Shown here: piece after piece, positions 1 to 7,325 of the stretch
Layout: every line of letters begins with the position of its first letter
Numbering within the stretch: the first letter of the stretch is position 1
Assembly (NCBI GenBank): GCA_018268415.1
Contig: JAFDWO010000002.1
Span: 1 to 55,106, forward strand
Length of the DNA: 55,106 nucleotides
Source: Actinomycetota bacterium
GTDB lineage: Bacteria > Actinomycetota > Thermoleophilia > Solirubrobacterales > 70-9
Direction of reading: 5' to 3'
Translations under genes and position numbers: made by a program
Notes under the pieces: model-generated
What the model was told of the DNA's origin: nothing
Databases searched by the model: none
Seen by the model: only the letters and a program-made list of their open reading frames with translations

Positions 1-1640
1 CCGCCGAGCTCGCCTGGCTCGCCGACCCGCGCCACGCCGACGGGGAGCGCTGGCGCTCCTACCTCGAGTCCCAGCAGGAGCGGCTCGCCGACCTCGACTC
101 CCACCTCCCCGAGGTGTACCTGGCGATTTCCCTGACCGAGGGACGACAGGGCGGCGGTCCGCTCCGCTCGATCGACCGGGCCAGACGGCGACTCGAGGAG
201 GTGGTCGGGGTCGGCGCGCCGAGCCCGATCTCCGCCTCGGAGCTAAGGGTCCTCGCCGAGGCCGAGCGTCGCGCCTTCGGCCGCGCCGCCTCGGTGATCG
301 GACTGCGCAGGGCGACCACCGCCGAGCTGCAGTGGCTGCTCCGCCGCGCCGTCTGCCGCGGTCTCGGCGAGCCGCCGCTCGAGGAGGGCTGGGAGCCAGA
401 CGCGCTGATCCTCGGCGACCCCGAGGGCGAGGCGAGCTATGAGCCGCTCGAATCCGACCTCTGGTCGACAGCGAACGCGCCGATGCGCGAGGAGCCGGGA
501 CGGCTGCCCTCGCTCGTGGTCGAGTCGGAGCTGGGGGACTCCCACCAGGCCTTCCTCTGCCTCGGCTCGCTCGCCGAGGAGGCCGAGTTCCCCGGCGCGG
601 CCGAGCTGCTCTTCGCCCCACTCGAAGGCGTGGGGCCCGTCGACGCGGTGCTCCACGCCGACCTCGTCGCCAACCGCGAGGCGCTGGCCCAGGTACGGCG
701 CCGGGTCCTCGACGCCGAGCACACCTACAAGGAGCAGCTCGCCGGCTCCCCGACCGGGCCGGGCGCGCTCGCCGAGGAGGACCGCGAGCTGGCGCGTGAG
801 TACGAGGCGATCCTCTCCTCGGTCGCGCGCCCGCCGATGCTGCGGGCCTCGATCTCGCTGGGCGTCGCCGCGGCCGACCCTGAGACCCTGGAGGCGCGGG
901 TCACGACCCTGCGGGAGCGTTACGGGGAGGTCGCCCTGCATCGCCCACGCGGGCTCCAGCACGCCCTCTTCGCCGAGCACCTGCCGCGGCCCGACGGCGG
1001 CGCGGTCGCCGACTACCGCCGCCAGATGACCGCCGAGCAGGTGGCGGCCACGGTGCCGGTGGCGACCGCGGCGGTCGGCTCGCCGGGAGGGTTCTACCTC
1101 GGCTTCGACCCGGTCGCGGGCAGGCCGGTGCGCTTCGACCCGACCGAGGCGCCGCGGGACTCGCGGCCATCGGCGGTCCTCCTCACCGGGACCCTCGGCT
1201 CGGGCAAGACGATCGCCGCCCAGGCGATCGCACATGCTGCCCTCCTGCGCGGCTCGCTGGTGATCGACTTCGACCCGAAGCCCGACCATCGCCTCGCCGA
1301 GTTGCCCGAACTGGAGGCCGAGGTCGAGGTGCTCGAGCTCTCGGCTGACCCCGTCCACCGCGGGAAGCTCGATCCCCTCGCGATCGGCCTGCCGGAGCTG
1401 CGTGAGGAGCTCGCCTCCTCCTATCTGCTGGAGCTGCTGCGCGACCCGCCGCCCTCATGGGAGGTGGCGATCGACCGGGCTGTCCGCGACGCGGTGCGGG
1501 AGGGGGAGGACAGCCTGCGGGCGGTCGTCGACCGTCTCCGTGCCGTCGACGCCCACGGAGCCCGCGAGGCCGCCGACGCGCTCGAGGTGATCTCGGACTT
1601 CGGCCTCGCCCGGCTCGGCTTCGCGGAGGCGGTGGCCTGA
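1..1640 (+). CDS. VirB4-like conjugation ATPase, N-terminal part with Walker A (5' end outside window)
   Basis: The reading frame is open from the first bases of the window, so the start lies upstream. The protein resembles VirB4/TraC-type ATPases that energise type IV secretion in conjugation. A Walker A loop GTLGSGKT lies near 1190-1215, followed by DFDPKPDHR, the usual VirB4 continuation. The frame stops at TGA 1638-1640, ahead of the Walker B strand, which is encoded in the next frame starting at the overlapping ATG. This is therefore half of an ATPase. It heads an operon of overlapping conjugation genes. Family assignment is firm; whether the break is natural, programmed or a sequence error is open. 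Confidence 0.85.
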   Translation, partial: AELAWLADPRHADGERWRSYLESQQERLADLDSHLPEVYLAISLTEGRQGGGPLRSIDRARRRLEEVVGVGAPSPISASELRVLAEAERRAFGRAASVIGLRRATTAELQWLLRRAVCRGLGEPPLEEGWEPDALILGDPEGEASYEPLESDLWSTANAPMREEPGRLPSLVVESELGDSHQAFLCLGSLAEEAEFPGAAELLFAPLEGVGPVDAVLHADLVANREALAQVRRRVLDAEHTYKEQLAGSPTGPGALAEEDRELAREYEAILSSVARPPMLRASISLGVAAADPETLEARVTTLRERYGEVALHRPRGLQHALFAEHLPRPDGGAVADYRRQMTAEQVAATVPVATAAVGSPGGFYLGFDPVAGRPVRFDPTEAPRDSRPSAVLLTGTLGSGKTIAAQAIAHAALLRGSLVIDFDPKPDHRLAELPELEAEVEVLELSADPVHRGKLDPLAIGLPELREELASSYLLELLRDPPPSWEVAIDRAVRDAVREGEDSLRAVVDRLRAVDAHGAREAADALEVISDFGLARLGFAEAVA

Positions 1641-2185
1641 TGGCGGCGCCGAGCCTGATCACGATCCGGATGCCCGGTCTGAACCTGCCCGAGCCGGGCA
1701 CGGAGCGCGCCGCCTACACGCGCTCGGAGCGGGTCTCGGTCGCCACGCTGGCGCTGGTCGCCGCACTGGCGCTGAAGCTGATCTCCGGCGACCGCTCCCG
1801 CCACAAGCTGGTCGTCCTCGACGAGGCCTGGGCGCTCTTCGCCTCCTCGCAGGGTCGGGCGCTGCTGAACCGCCTGGTGCGGCTCGGTCGCGCCTTCAAC
1901 GCGACGATCCTCCTGGTCAGCCAACGGGTCGAGGACCTCGGCGAGCTGTCGCAGCTCGTCGGTGTCACGCTGCTCTTCGGCCAGGACTCGATCCGGGCCG
2001 CGGCGGCGGGGATCGAGGAGATAGGCCTCGACCCTGAGGAGGGCGGGCTCGCCCAGCGGGTGACCGAGTACCGGCGCGGGCGCTGCCTGATGCGCGACCT
2101 CGACGGTCGGGTCGGCGAGGTCCAGGTCGACGCCTTGCCCGAGCTGCTCGCTGCCCTCGACACGACGCCTGGAGACGGGCGATGA
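1640..2185 (+). CDS. VirB4-like conjugation ATPase, C-terminal part with Walker B
   Basis: 181 residues that continue the VirB4 fold: ITIRMPGLNLP, then Walker B KLVVLDEAWAL, then LVSQRVEDLGEL and a C-terminal helical region. The ATG at 1640 shares its A with the upstream stop (TGATG), and GGAGG at 1625-1629 sits 10 bases before it, so a separately translated subunit is credible. A -1 shift at the preceding GCC would fuse the frames as FAEAVA-LMAAPSL without loss, so a broken single gene is equally possible. It overlaps the next gene by ATGA. Confidence 0.85.
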   Translation: MAAPSLITIRMPGLNLPEPGTERAAYTRSERVSVATLALVAALALKLISGDRSRHKLVVLDEAWALFASSQGRALLNRLVRLGRAFNATILLVSQRVEDLGELSQLVGVTLLFGQDSIRAAAAGIEEIGLDPEEGGLAQRVTEYRRGRCLMRDLDGRVGEVQVDALPELLAALDTTPGDGR

Positions 2186-4395
2186 AGGCGTCGGTCCGGT
2201 CCCACTGCGGCCGACGATCGCTGCTCGTCCTTCTCGGTGTGGGCGCCCTGGTCCTCGTGGCCGCCCCGGCCGCCCGCGCCGACATCTGGGCGAACGTCGG
2301 TCCCGCCTCCTCCCTCGCCGGGCTGGCGACGCGATACCCGCTCGGCAACTACGCACTCGACGAGCACTTCACGGCGATCTCGGCCGGCGTCCTCTCCGGC
2401 GTCGACGTCTCGGGCTTGCTGCCGATGATCGCCTACTTCTTCGCCAACGAGCTCTGGCAGCTCACCGCCTGGCTGGCGAACCTGCTGATCGAACTCTTCG
2501 CCTTCGCCTTCTCGCTCGACCTGGTGAACGGGTCGGCGGCGACGAATGGCGCCGGGGCGCTCGGACCGGTCTCCCGGGCGATCTCCTCGATCTACGCCGA
2601 CGTATTCGGCGGGCCGTGGATGGTGCTCGCGGTCTCGGTCTCGGGGTGTTGGGCGATGTGGAAGGCGCTGGTGCAGCGGCGCTACGCGGAGACCGCCGGG
2701 CAGCTGGCGCTCTCGCTCGTCTACGTCGGGATCGCGTTCCTCTTCGTCCTGCAGCCGGGGCAGACGATCGGCGAGGCCTCGCACTGGACGAACGAGATGT
2801 CGGGGGCGTTTCTCTCGATCGCCAAGGACGGCGAGCCGATCAGCCCGGCCGAAGCGAAGGAAGCCGGCGCGAACCAACTGTTCGGACTGCTGGTCGCCCA
2901 GCCCTGGGCGGTGCTCGAGTTCGGCGGCCTCGACCACTGCGTGAAGGCGGGGGGAGGGGAGGAACCGGAATCGGTCGCGGTGCAGCCGCTCCCCGAAGGC
3001 GCGGCCCGGCGGCTCGAATCCGGGGACCGGGTCTCCGCGGGCGGCAAGACCTGCGTCGACAACCTGCGCCGCTACGGGCCGCACTTCCTGCGCTTCGAGC
3101 CGGGATCGGGGGAACGCGAAGACGAGTTCGAAGCTCTCTCCCACGGCGGCAGCTCGAAGCTGCCCGACGCCGACCCGGGCAAGAAGGACGGCAGCTACGA
3201 ACTGGGGCCGGTCGACACCCCCGCCGCGGCGGCGATGGAAAAGGGCGGCCAGTACCAGCGCCTGCTGGTCGCGATCGTGGTGTTCATCGCGGAGCTCGGC
3301 GCCTTCGTCCTGCTCGGCGCGCTCTCGATCGGGGTGATCACCGCCCAGGTCCTGCTGCTCCTGCTGCTGGCCTTCAGCCCGGTCGCGCTGGTCGCGGCGG
3401 CGATCCCGGAGAGAGGGCATCAGTTCTTCAAAGGGTGGCTCTCGAAGCTGGCCGGGCTCCTGCTGCGGAAGGCCGCCTACTCGTTGGTCCTTGCGGTGCT
3501 GCTGGCGGTCTGCGCGGCGATCTCGGCCGCCACCTCGGAGCTCGGCTGGCTGCTCTCGTTCGGGCTTCAATGCGCCTTCTTCTGGGCGGTGTTCCTGCAG
3601 CGGCGCTCGCTGACCGATGGCCTGATCGGAGCGGTCACCGGGCCGGGAGTGCCGGGAGGGGGGAAGGCGCTCGAGGTCCTGGCGCTCTACTCGGGGGCGA
3701 GGCTCGGCGCGAGGACCGTGACCCGGCCCGTTAAAGCGGTCGGCTCGCGGATGCGTCCGGGCCGCACGCGGGAGGTGGCACGACCCGACGCGACGAGCGC
3801 GCAGTCCCCGGGAGGCGACGGCTCGACTCCGGATCGCGGGCCCGGGACCCGCCGGAGCGGGGACGATCGGCCCCGACCCGCAGCACGATCTGAGGCAGCC
3901 GAAGCCGCAGGGACCTCTTCGGCCCACGGCGAGCGCTCGGAGGCGGGGGCCGAGGGGCCCGCCCGGGCAGGGCGCGTGCCCGATCGAGAGCGAGCGGCCG
4001 ACCGCGACCGCCCGCGGCAGGAGAGCCGCCCGGAAGGGGATCGACCCCTAACCGGCGTCGACCCGAGCCCCGAGCGCCGCCAGGCCGCGGAGCGATCCGA
4101 GAAGCAGAAGCCCGCCCGGCGGGCCGACTCCGGACGTCGGGCCGCGGCCTCCTCGCCGCCGCGGCCGAAAAGGGCCGGGAAGCGAGCGCAGTCGACGCCC
4201 CCGCCCGCCGGCTCTTCACGCCCGCGCGAGGGCGGCCTTGGCGAGGAGCTGCGAGCCGACGCCGACCGGGCGAGGGCGGAGCGGAGGAAGGCCGGATCCG
4301 AGGATGCGCCGCGCAAAGAGTCCGCCGCCGGAGCGTCGCAGGCAAAGCCCGCACGAGGCCGGCCCAAGCCGGACGACTCAGAGGAGGTGCGATGA
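2182..4395 (+). CDS. TrbL/VirB6-like polytopic conjugation membrane protein
   Basis: 737 residues. An N-terminal signal-like segment (about residues 12-34, ending AARA) is followed by several hydrophobic helices (roughly 75-115, 145-160, 172-192, 355-400 and 425-485). An extracytoplasmic-looking loop containing cysteines separates the two hydrophobic groups. The last ~210 residues are a disordered tail rich in Arg, Pro, Ser, Ala and Glu. This layout fits the inner-membrane channel component (TrbL/VirB6 group) of actinobacterial conjugation systems, and the position between VirB4 and a cell-wall hydrolase supports it. Sequence similarity in this group is weak, so the call rests on topology and context. 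It overlaps both neighbours by 4 bases. Confidence 0.75.
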   Translation: MKASVRSHCGRRSLLVLLGVGALVLVAAPAARADIWANVGPASSLAGLATRYPLGNYALDEHFTAISAGVLSGVDVSGLLPMIAYFFANELWQLTAWLANLLIELFAFAFSLDLVNGSAATNGAGALGPVSRAISSIYADVFGGPWMVLAVSVSGCWAMWKALVQRRYAETAGQLALSLVYVGIAFLFVLQPGQTIGEASHWTNEMSGAFLSIAKDGEPISPAEAKEAGANQLFGLLVAQPWAVLEFGGLDHCVKAGGGEEPESVAVQPLPEGAARRLESGDRVSAGGKTCVDNLRRYGPHFLRFEPGSGEREDEFEALSHGGSSKLPDADPGKKDGSYELGPVDTPAAAAMEKGGQYQRLLVAIVVFIAELGAFVLLGALSIGVITAQVLLLLLLAFSPVALVAAAIPERGHQFFKGWLSKLAGLLLRKAAYSLVLAVLLAVCAAISAATSELGWLLSFGLQCAFFWAVFLQRRSLTDGLIGAVTGPGVPGGGKALEVLALYSGARLGARTVTRPVKAVGSRMRPGRTREVARPDATSAQSPGGDGSTPDRGPGTRRSGDDRPRPAARSEAAEAAGTSSAHGERSEAGAEGPARAGRVPDRERAADRDRPRQESRPEGDRPLTGVDPSPERRQAAERSEKQKPARRADSGRRAAASSPPRPKRAGKRAQSTPPPAGSSRPREGGLGEELRADADRARAERRKAGSEDAPRKESAAGASQAKPARGRPKPDDSEEVR

Positions 4396-5570
4396 CGGCC
4401 GGTGCCCGCAGGGCCTGGCCGCTCGCCGCGGCCGGGACGGCGGCTCTGATCGCCGCGCTCCTCACCGCGGCGATCATGGCCACGTTCGGCGCCCAGCTCG
4501 GCTGCGTGGGCGGCGGGGGTGGTGGCCTCGCCGGGGGGCCGGCGCCGGCGGCAACGGCGCTCCGCGCGATCCCCGCCGCCCGCCTCCACATATATATGGG
4601 GGCGGGGGCACGGTTCGACATCAGCTGGCCCTTCCTCGCCGCCATCGGTGTGCAGGAGTGCGGGACCGACGGCCACTGCGGGCTCGCGCCATCGGGCTGC
4701 GCTGGGGTGATGGAGATCGCCTACGTGCGGGGGTCGGAATGCAGCCCCGATCCCTCGGTGCCGACCCTCTGGGAGCGCTTCGGCGTCGACGCCGACGGCA
4801 ACGGCGCCTCGATCTTCGATCCCGCCGACGCGATCTTCACCGCGGCGCGGATCTTCCGGTCTGACCTTGGCGCGCCTCCCGCCGGCGGCCCCTACAAGGG
4901 CTACTACCAGGCCGCCTGCAGCTACTACGGGGCCTGCGCCGACGGGATCGTCGACTACGCCCACGAGGTGATGGCGCGTGCAGTCTCCTTCGGATTCGGC
5001 CACGAAGGGAGGGTCTCCGGCGGCTCCCACGAAGCGGTCCGCGGAGCGCAGGGGGCCGCGTGCGGCGGCTCGGCCGTGATCGGGACCGGTGCCTCGGGCT
5101 CGACGATCGTCAGGGTCGCGCGTTCCCAACTGGGCGTGACCGAGAGTCCCCTCGGCTCCAACTGCTCGAAGTTCGGCCCCTGCGAGGAATGGTGCGCGCT
5201 CTTCGTCGCCTGGGTCTGGGAGCACGCCGGGGTGCCGATGCAGGGCGGCACCCCGCCCTTTGCCTACTCAGGCTCCTTCTACGGTTGGGTGACCGAACAC
5301 GGCGGTCGCGTCCTGCCGCCGGGCGCCACGCCCTCGCCCGGCGACGCCGTCCTCTACGGCTGGGGCCCGACGGCCTCCGAACACGTGGGCATCGTCGAGT
5401 CGGTCCTCGGCGGCGAGATCGTCACGATCGAGGGGAACTACGGCGACCGGGTCGCCAGGGTCGGGCCGTTCCCCCCGGCCCTCGCGGTCGCCGAGGGCGA
5501 GCCCGGACCGATCTACGCCTACGCCGAACCGCCGGGCGTCGGTGCCGGCGACGGAGGGAGCCAGTCGTGA
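4392..5570 (+). CDS. Bifunctional transglycosylase-like / CHAP peptidoglycan hydrolase of the conjugation operon
   Basis: 392 residues. A single N-terminal membrane segment (about 11-35) anchors or exports it. Residues ~75-200 look like a lysozyme/lytic-transglycosylase-like domain, with a candidate acid in GVQECGTDGHCG and several Cys. A Gly/Ser linker follows, then a CHAP amidase/endopeptidase domain with catalytic Cys268 in EEWCALF and His331 in SEHVGIV. Two-domain hydrolases of this kind (VirB1/TcpG type) open peptidoglycan for the conjugation channel. It overlaps the upstream TrbL-like gene (ATGA) and the downstream gene (GTGA), so it belongs to the same operon. Confidence 0.85.
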   Translation: MTAGARRAWPLAAAGTAALIAALLTAAIMATFGAQLGCVGGGGGGLAGGPAPAATALRAIPAARLHIYMGAGARFDISWPFLAAIGVQECGTDGHCGLAPSGCAGVMEIAYVRGSECSPDPSVPTLWERFGVDADGNGASIFDPADAIFTAARIFRSDLGAPPAGGPYKGYYQAACSYYGACADGIVDYAHEVMARAVSFGFGHEGRVSGGSHEAVRGAQGAACGGSAVIGTGASGSTIVRVARSQLGVTESPLGSNCSKFGPCEEWCALFVAWVWEHAGVPMQGGTPPFAYSGSFYGWVTEHGGRVLPPGATPSPGDAVLYGWGPTASEHVGIVESVLGGEIVTIEGNYGDRVARVGPFPPALAVAEGEPGPIYAYAEPPGVGAGDGGSQS

Positions 5571-6061
5571 CCCGGCTGCGCGCGCTCATGGAGCGGCCGG
5601 TCGACGCCGAGGTCGCGCGGTGGGTAGTCGTCCTGGCGCTGGTGGTGACGGTCGGCTTGCTCGGCGTCATCGGGCTCTCGGCGCGAGGCGGCGCCCCCAT
5701 GCGCCCGGTCACACGGGCGCGGGCCGACGCCATCCATGCCCCGGCCGCTCCGCCGAGGATCATCCACCGCCAGGGGGAGTCTCGTCGCCAGGACCCCCAG
5801 GACAGGCCCGGCAGCGCCGCCCACCGCAGGACCGCCCGCGAGCTCGCCGCCCACCGCGGCCTCCAGCACCTCCCCTGGCGGGGCGACGGCGTCTCGATCT
5901 CGCTCGTCGGCGCTCGTCGCGGGAAGGCGGTCCTGGCGGTCAGGGGACCCGACCCCGCCGCCGATCACCGCGCCTGGCGGGCTTTCCTCGATCGCTTCCG
6001 CGACGACGGCAGCTCCTACCTTCCCCGCTTTCGGGTCTCGGGAGGCGGGCGTGTCCGGTAG
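5567..6061 (+). CDS. Small membrane protein of the conjugation operon
   Basis: 164 residues from the GTG at 5567, which overlaps the upstream stop by four bases. One strongly hydrophobic helix (about residues 18-40) is followed by a basic, soluble C-terminal part. The position and single-helix topology recall accessory channel proteins (TcpC/VirB8-like role), but no domain was recognised and the length is short for those families. The end overlaps the start of the methyltransferase gene by 11 bases. Function is unknown; reality as a gene is well supported by the coupled organisation. Confidence 0.7.
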   Translation: MTRLRALMERPVDAEVARWVVVLALVVTVGLLGVIGLSARGGAPMRPVTRARADAIHAPAAPPRIIHRQGESRRQDPQDRPGSAAHRRTARELAAHRGLQHLPWRGDGVSISLVGARRGKAVLAVRGPDPAADHRAWRAFLDRFRDDGSSYLPRFRVSGGGRVR

Positions 6062-7325
6062 GCGGATCGTCGACCTATTTGCCGGGGCGGGAGGATGGGA
6101 GGAGGGGCTGCGCACCCTCGGCCATCGGGCGCTCGGCATCGAGTGCGATCCGCTGGCGTGCGCAACCGCGCGGGCGGCCGGCCACGAGCGCCTCGAGGCC
6201 GACATCGCCGCACTCGACCCGGAGGGCTTCGGGCCGCTCTGGGGCCTGATCGCCTCGCCGCCCTGCCAGGCCTACTCGATCGCCGGCAAGAAGCTCGGCC
6301 GGGCCGACAAGGCGGCGGTGATCGCCTGCGCGCACGAGCTCGCCGCCGGTCTCGACTCGCGCTCCCGCCACCTCGAGGGCTGCGCCGACGGCCGCTCGCT
6401 GCTGACCGTCGAGCCTCTGCGCTGGGCGCTGGCGCTCCGTCCCCGCTGGATCGCCCTCGAGCAGGTGCCGGCGGTGCTGGAGCTCTGGGAGCTCTTCGCA
6501 GATCTGCTCGGATCGCACGGCTACCAGTGCGCGGCCGGGCTCCTCTCGGCCGAGCGATACGGCGTCCCCCAGGTCCGCAAGCGGGCTTTCCTGATCGCCT
6601 CGCTCGACGGCGCGGTCGCTTTGCCCGCGCCGACCCACCGCTCCTTCCACCCGCGTCGCCACTCGGTGCCCCCTGAGGAGGCGGACCTGCCGAGCTGGGT
6701 GAGCATGGCCGAGGCGCTCGGCTGGGGCACAGAGCCCGCGACCCTGCGCAGCAACCACACCTCTTCCGGCCGCATCCCCGGCGGCGCTCCGCGCTCGCTC
6801 GACCGGCCCTCCTTCACCCTGATCGGAAGCTCCTACACCTGGCGGATCGAAAAGGGGGTGAGGCAGGAGGACGTCGCGCCCCGTCCGGGCTGGGCGCGAC
6901 GGCGACCGGCGACGACCGTCCTCGGCGAGCCCCGCGTCTTCGGGCCGGGCTCGTGGCCGCGCAACGGCCACCCGGCGCACAAGGTCCGCCGCGAGACGGT
7001 CCGGGTCACGGTCGAGCAGGCCTCGATCCTGCAGGGCTTTCGCCACGACTATCCGTGGCAGGGACCGCGGACCGCCCGCTTCCGCCAGATCGGCAACGCG
7101 GTCTGCCCGCCGGTCGGACGGGCTGTCCTCGCCGAGGCGATGCGGCCGTCGCTCGCCTCGGGACGACGAATCTCCGACGCAAGCGACGACGCATCGCGAG
7201 TCGCTTCCCGCGACGCATCGGACGACGGTCCGGATTCCCCCCGACGACCGCCGATCCGGCCTCGGAAGCGACCTCGCGGCGTCCGTCGCACGCCTAAATC
7301 TTCCCCTCCGAAGGAGGTCCGCTGA
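6051..7325 (+). CDS. C5 cytosine DNA methyltransferase
   Basis: 424 residues from the GTG at 6051. Motif I is DLFAGAGGW (Asp8), motif IV is SPPCQAYS with catalytic Cys72, motif VI reads EQV instead of the commoner ENV, motif VIII is QVRKRAFLIA and motif X is RQIGNAVCPP. All signature blocks are present and ordered, so it should methylate cytosine C5 in DNA. No restriction enzyme gene adjoins it. Its place inside the conjugation operon suggests protection of transferred DNA against host restriction (anti-restriction), which is inference. The C-terminus carries a low-complexity Asp/Ser/Arg tail with repeated DASDD-type units. The stop overlaps the next ATG (TGATG), with GGAGGT just upstream. 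Confidence 0.93.
   Translation: MSGRRIVDLFAGAGGWEEGLRTLGHRALGIECDPLACATARAAGHERLEADIAALDPEGFGPLWGLIASPPCQAYSIAGKKLGRADKAAVIACAHELAAGLDSRSRHLEGCADGRSLLTVEPLRWALALRPRWIALEQVPAVLELWELFADLLGSHGYQCAAGLLSAERYGVPQVRKRAFLIASLDGAVALPAPTHRSFHPRRHSVPPEEADLPSWVSMAEALGWGTEPATLRSNHTSSGRIPGGAPRSLDRPSFTLIGSSYTWRIEKGVRQEDVAPRPGWARRRPATTVLGEPRVFGPGSWPRNGHPAHKVRRETVRVTVEQASILQGFRHDYPWQGPRTARFRQIGNAVCPPVGRAVLAEAMRPSLASGRRISDASDDASRVASRDASDDGPDSPRRPPIRPRKRPRGVRRTPKSSPPKEVR

Noticed and set aside
1620..1645. Programmed -1 frameshift in VirB4
   Set aside because: No X-XXY-YYZ slippery heptamer and no downstream pseudoknot was recognised; kept only as an alternative.
1714..3927. Long minus-strand open frame opposite the VirB4 C-part and TrbL-like gene
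   Set aside because: Antisense shadow of two overlapping conjugation genes; composition is low-complexity Arg/Gly/Pro.
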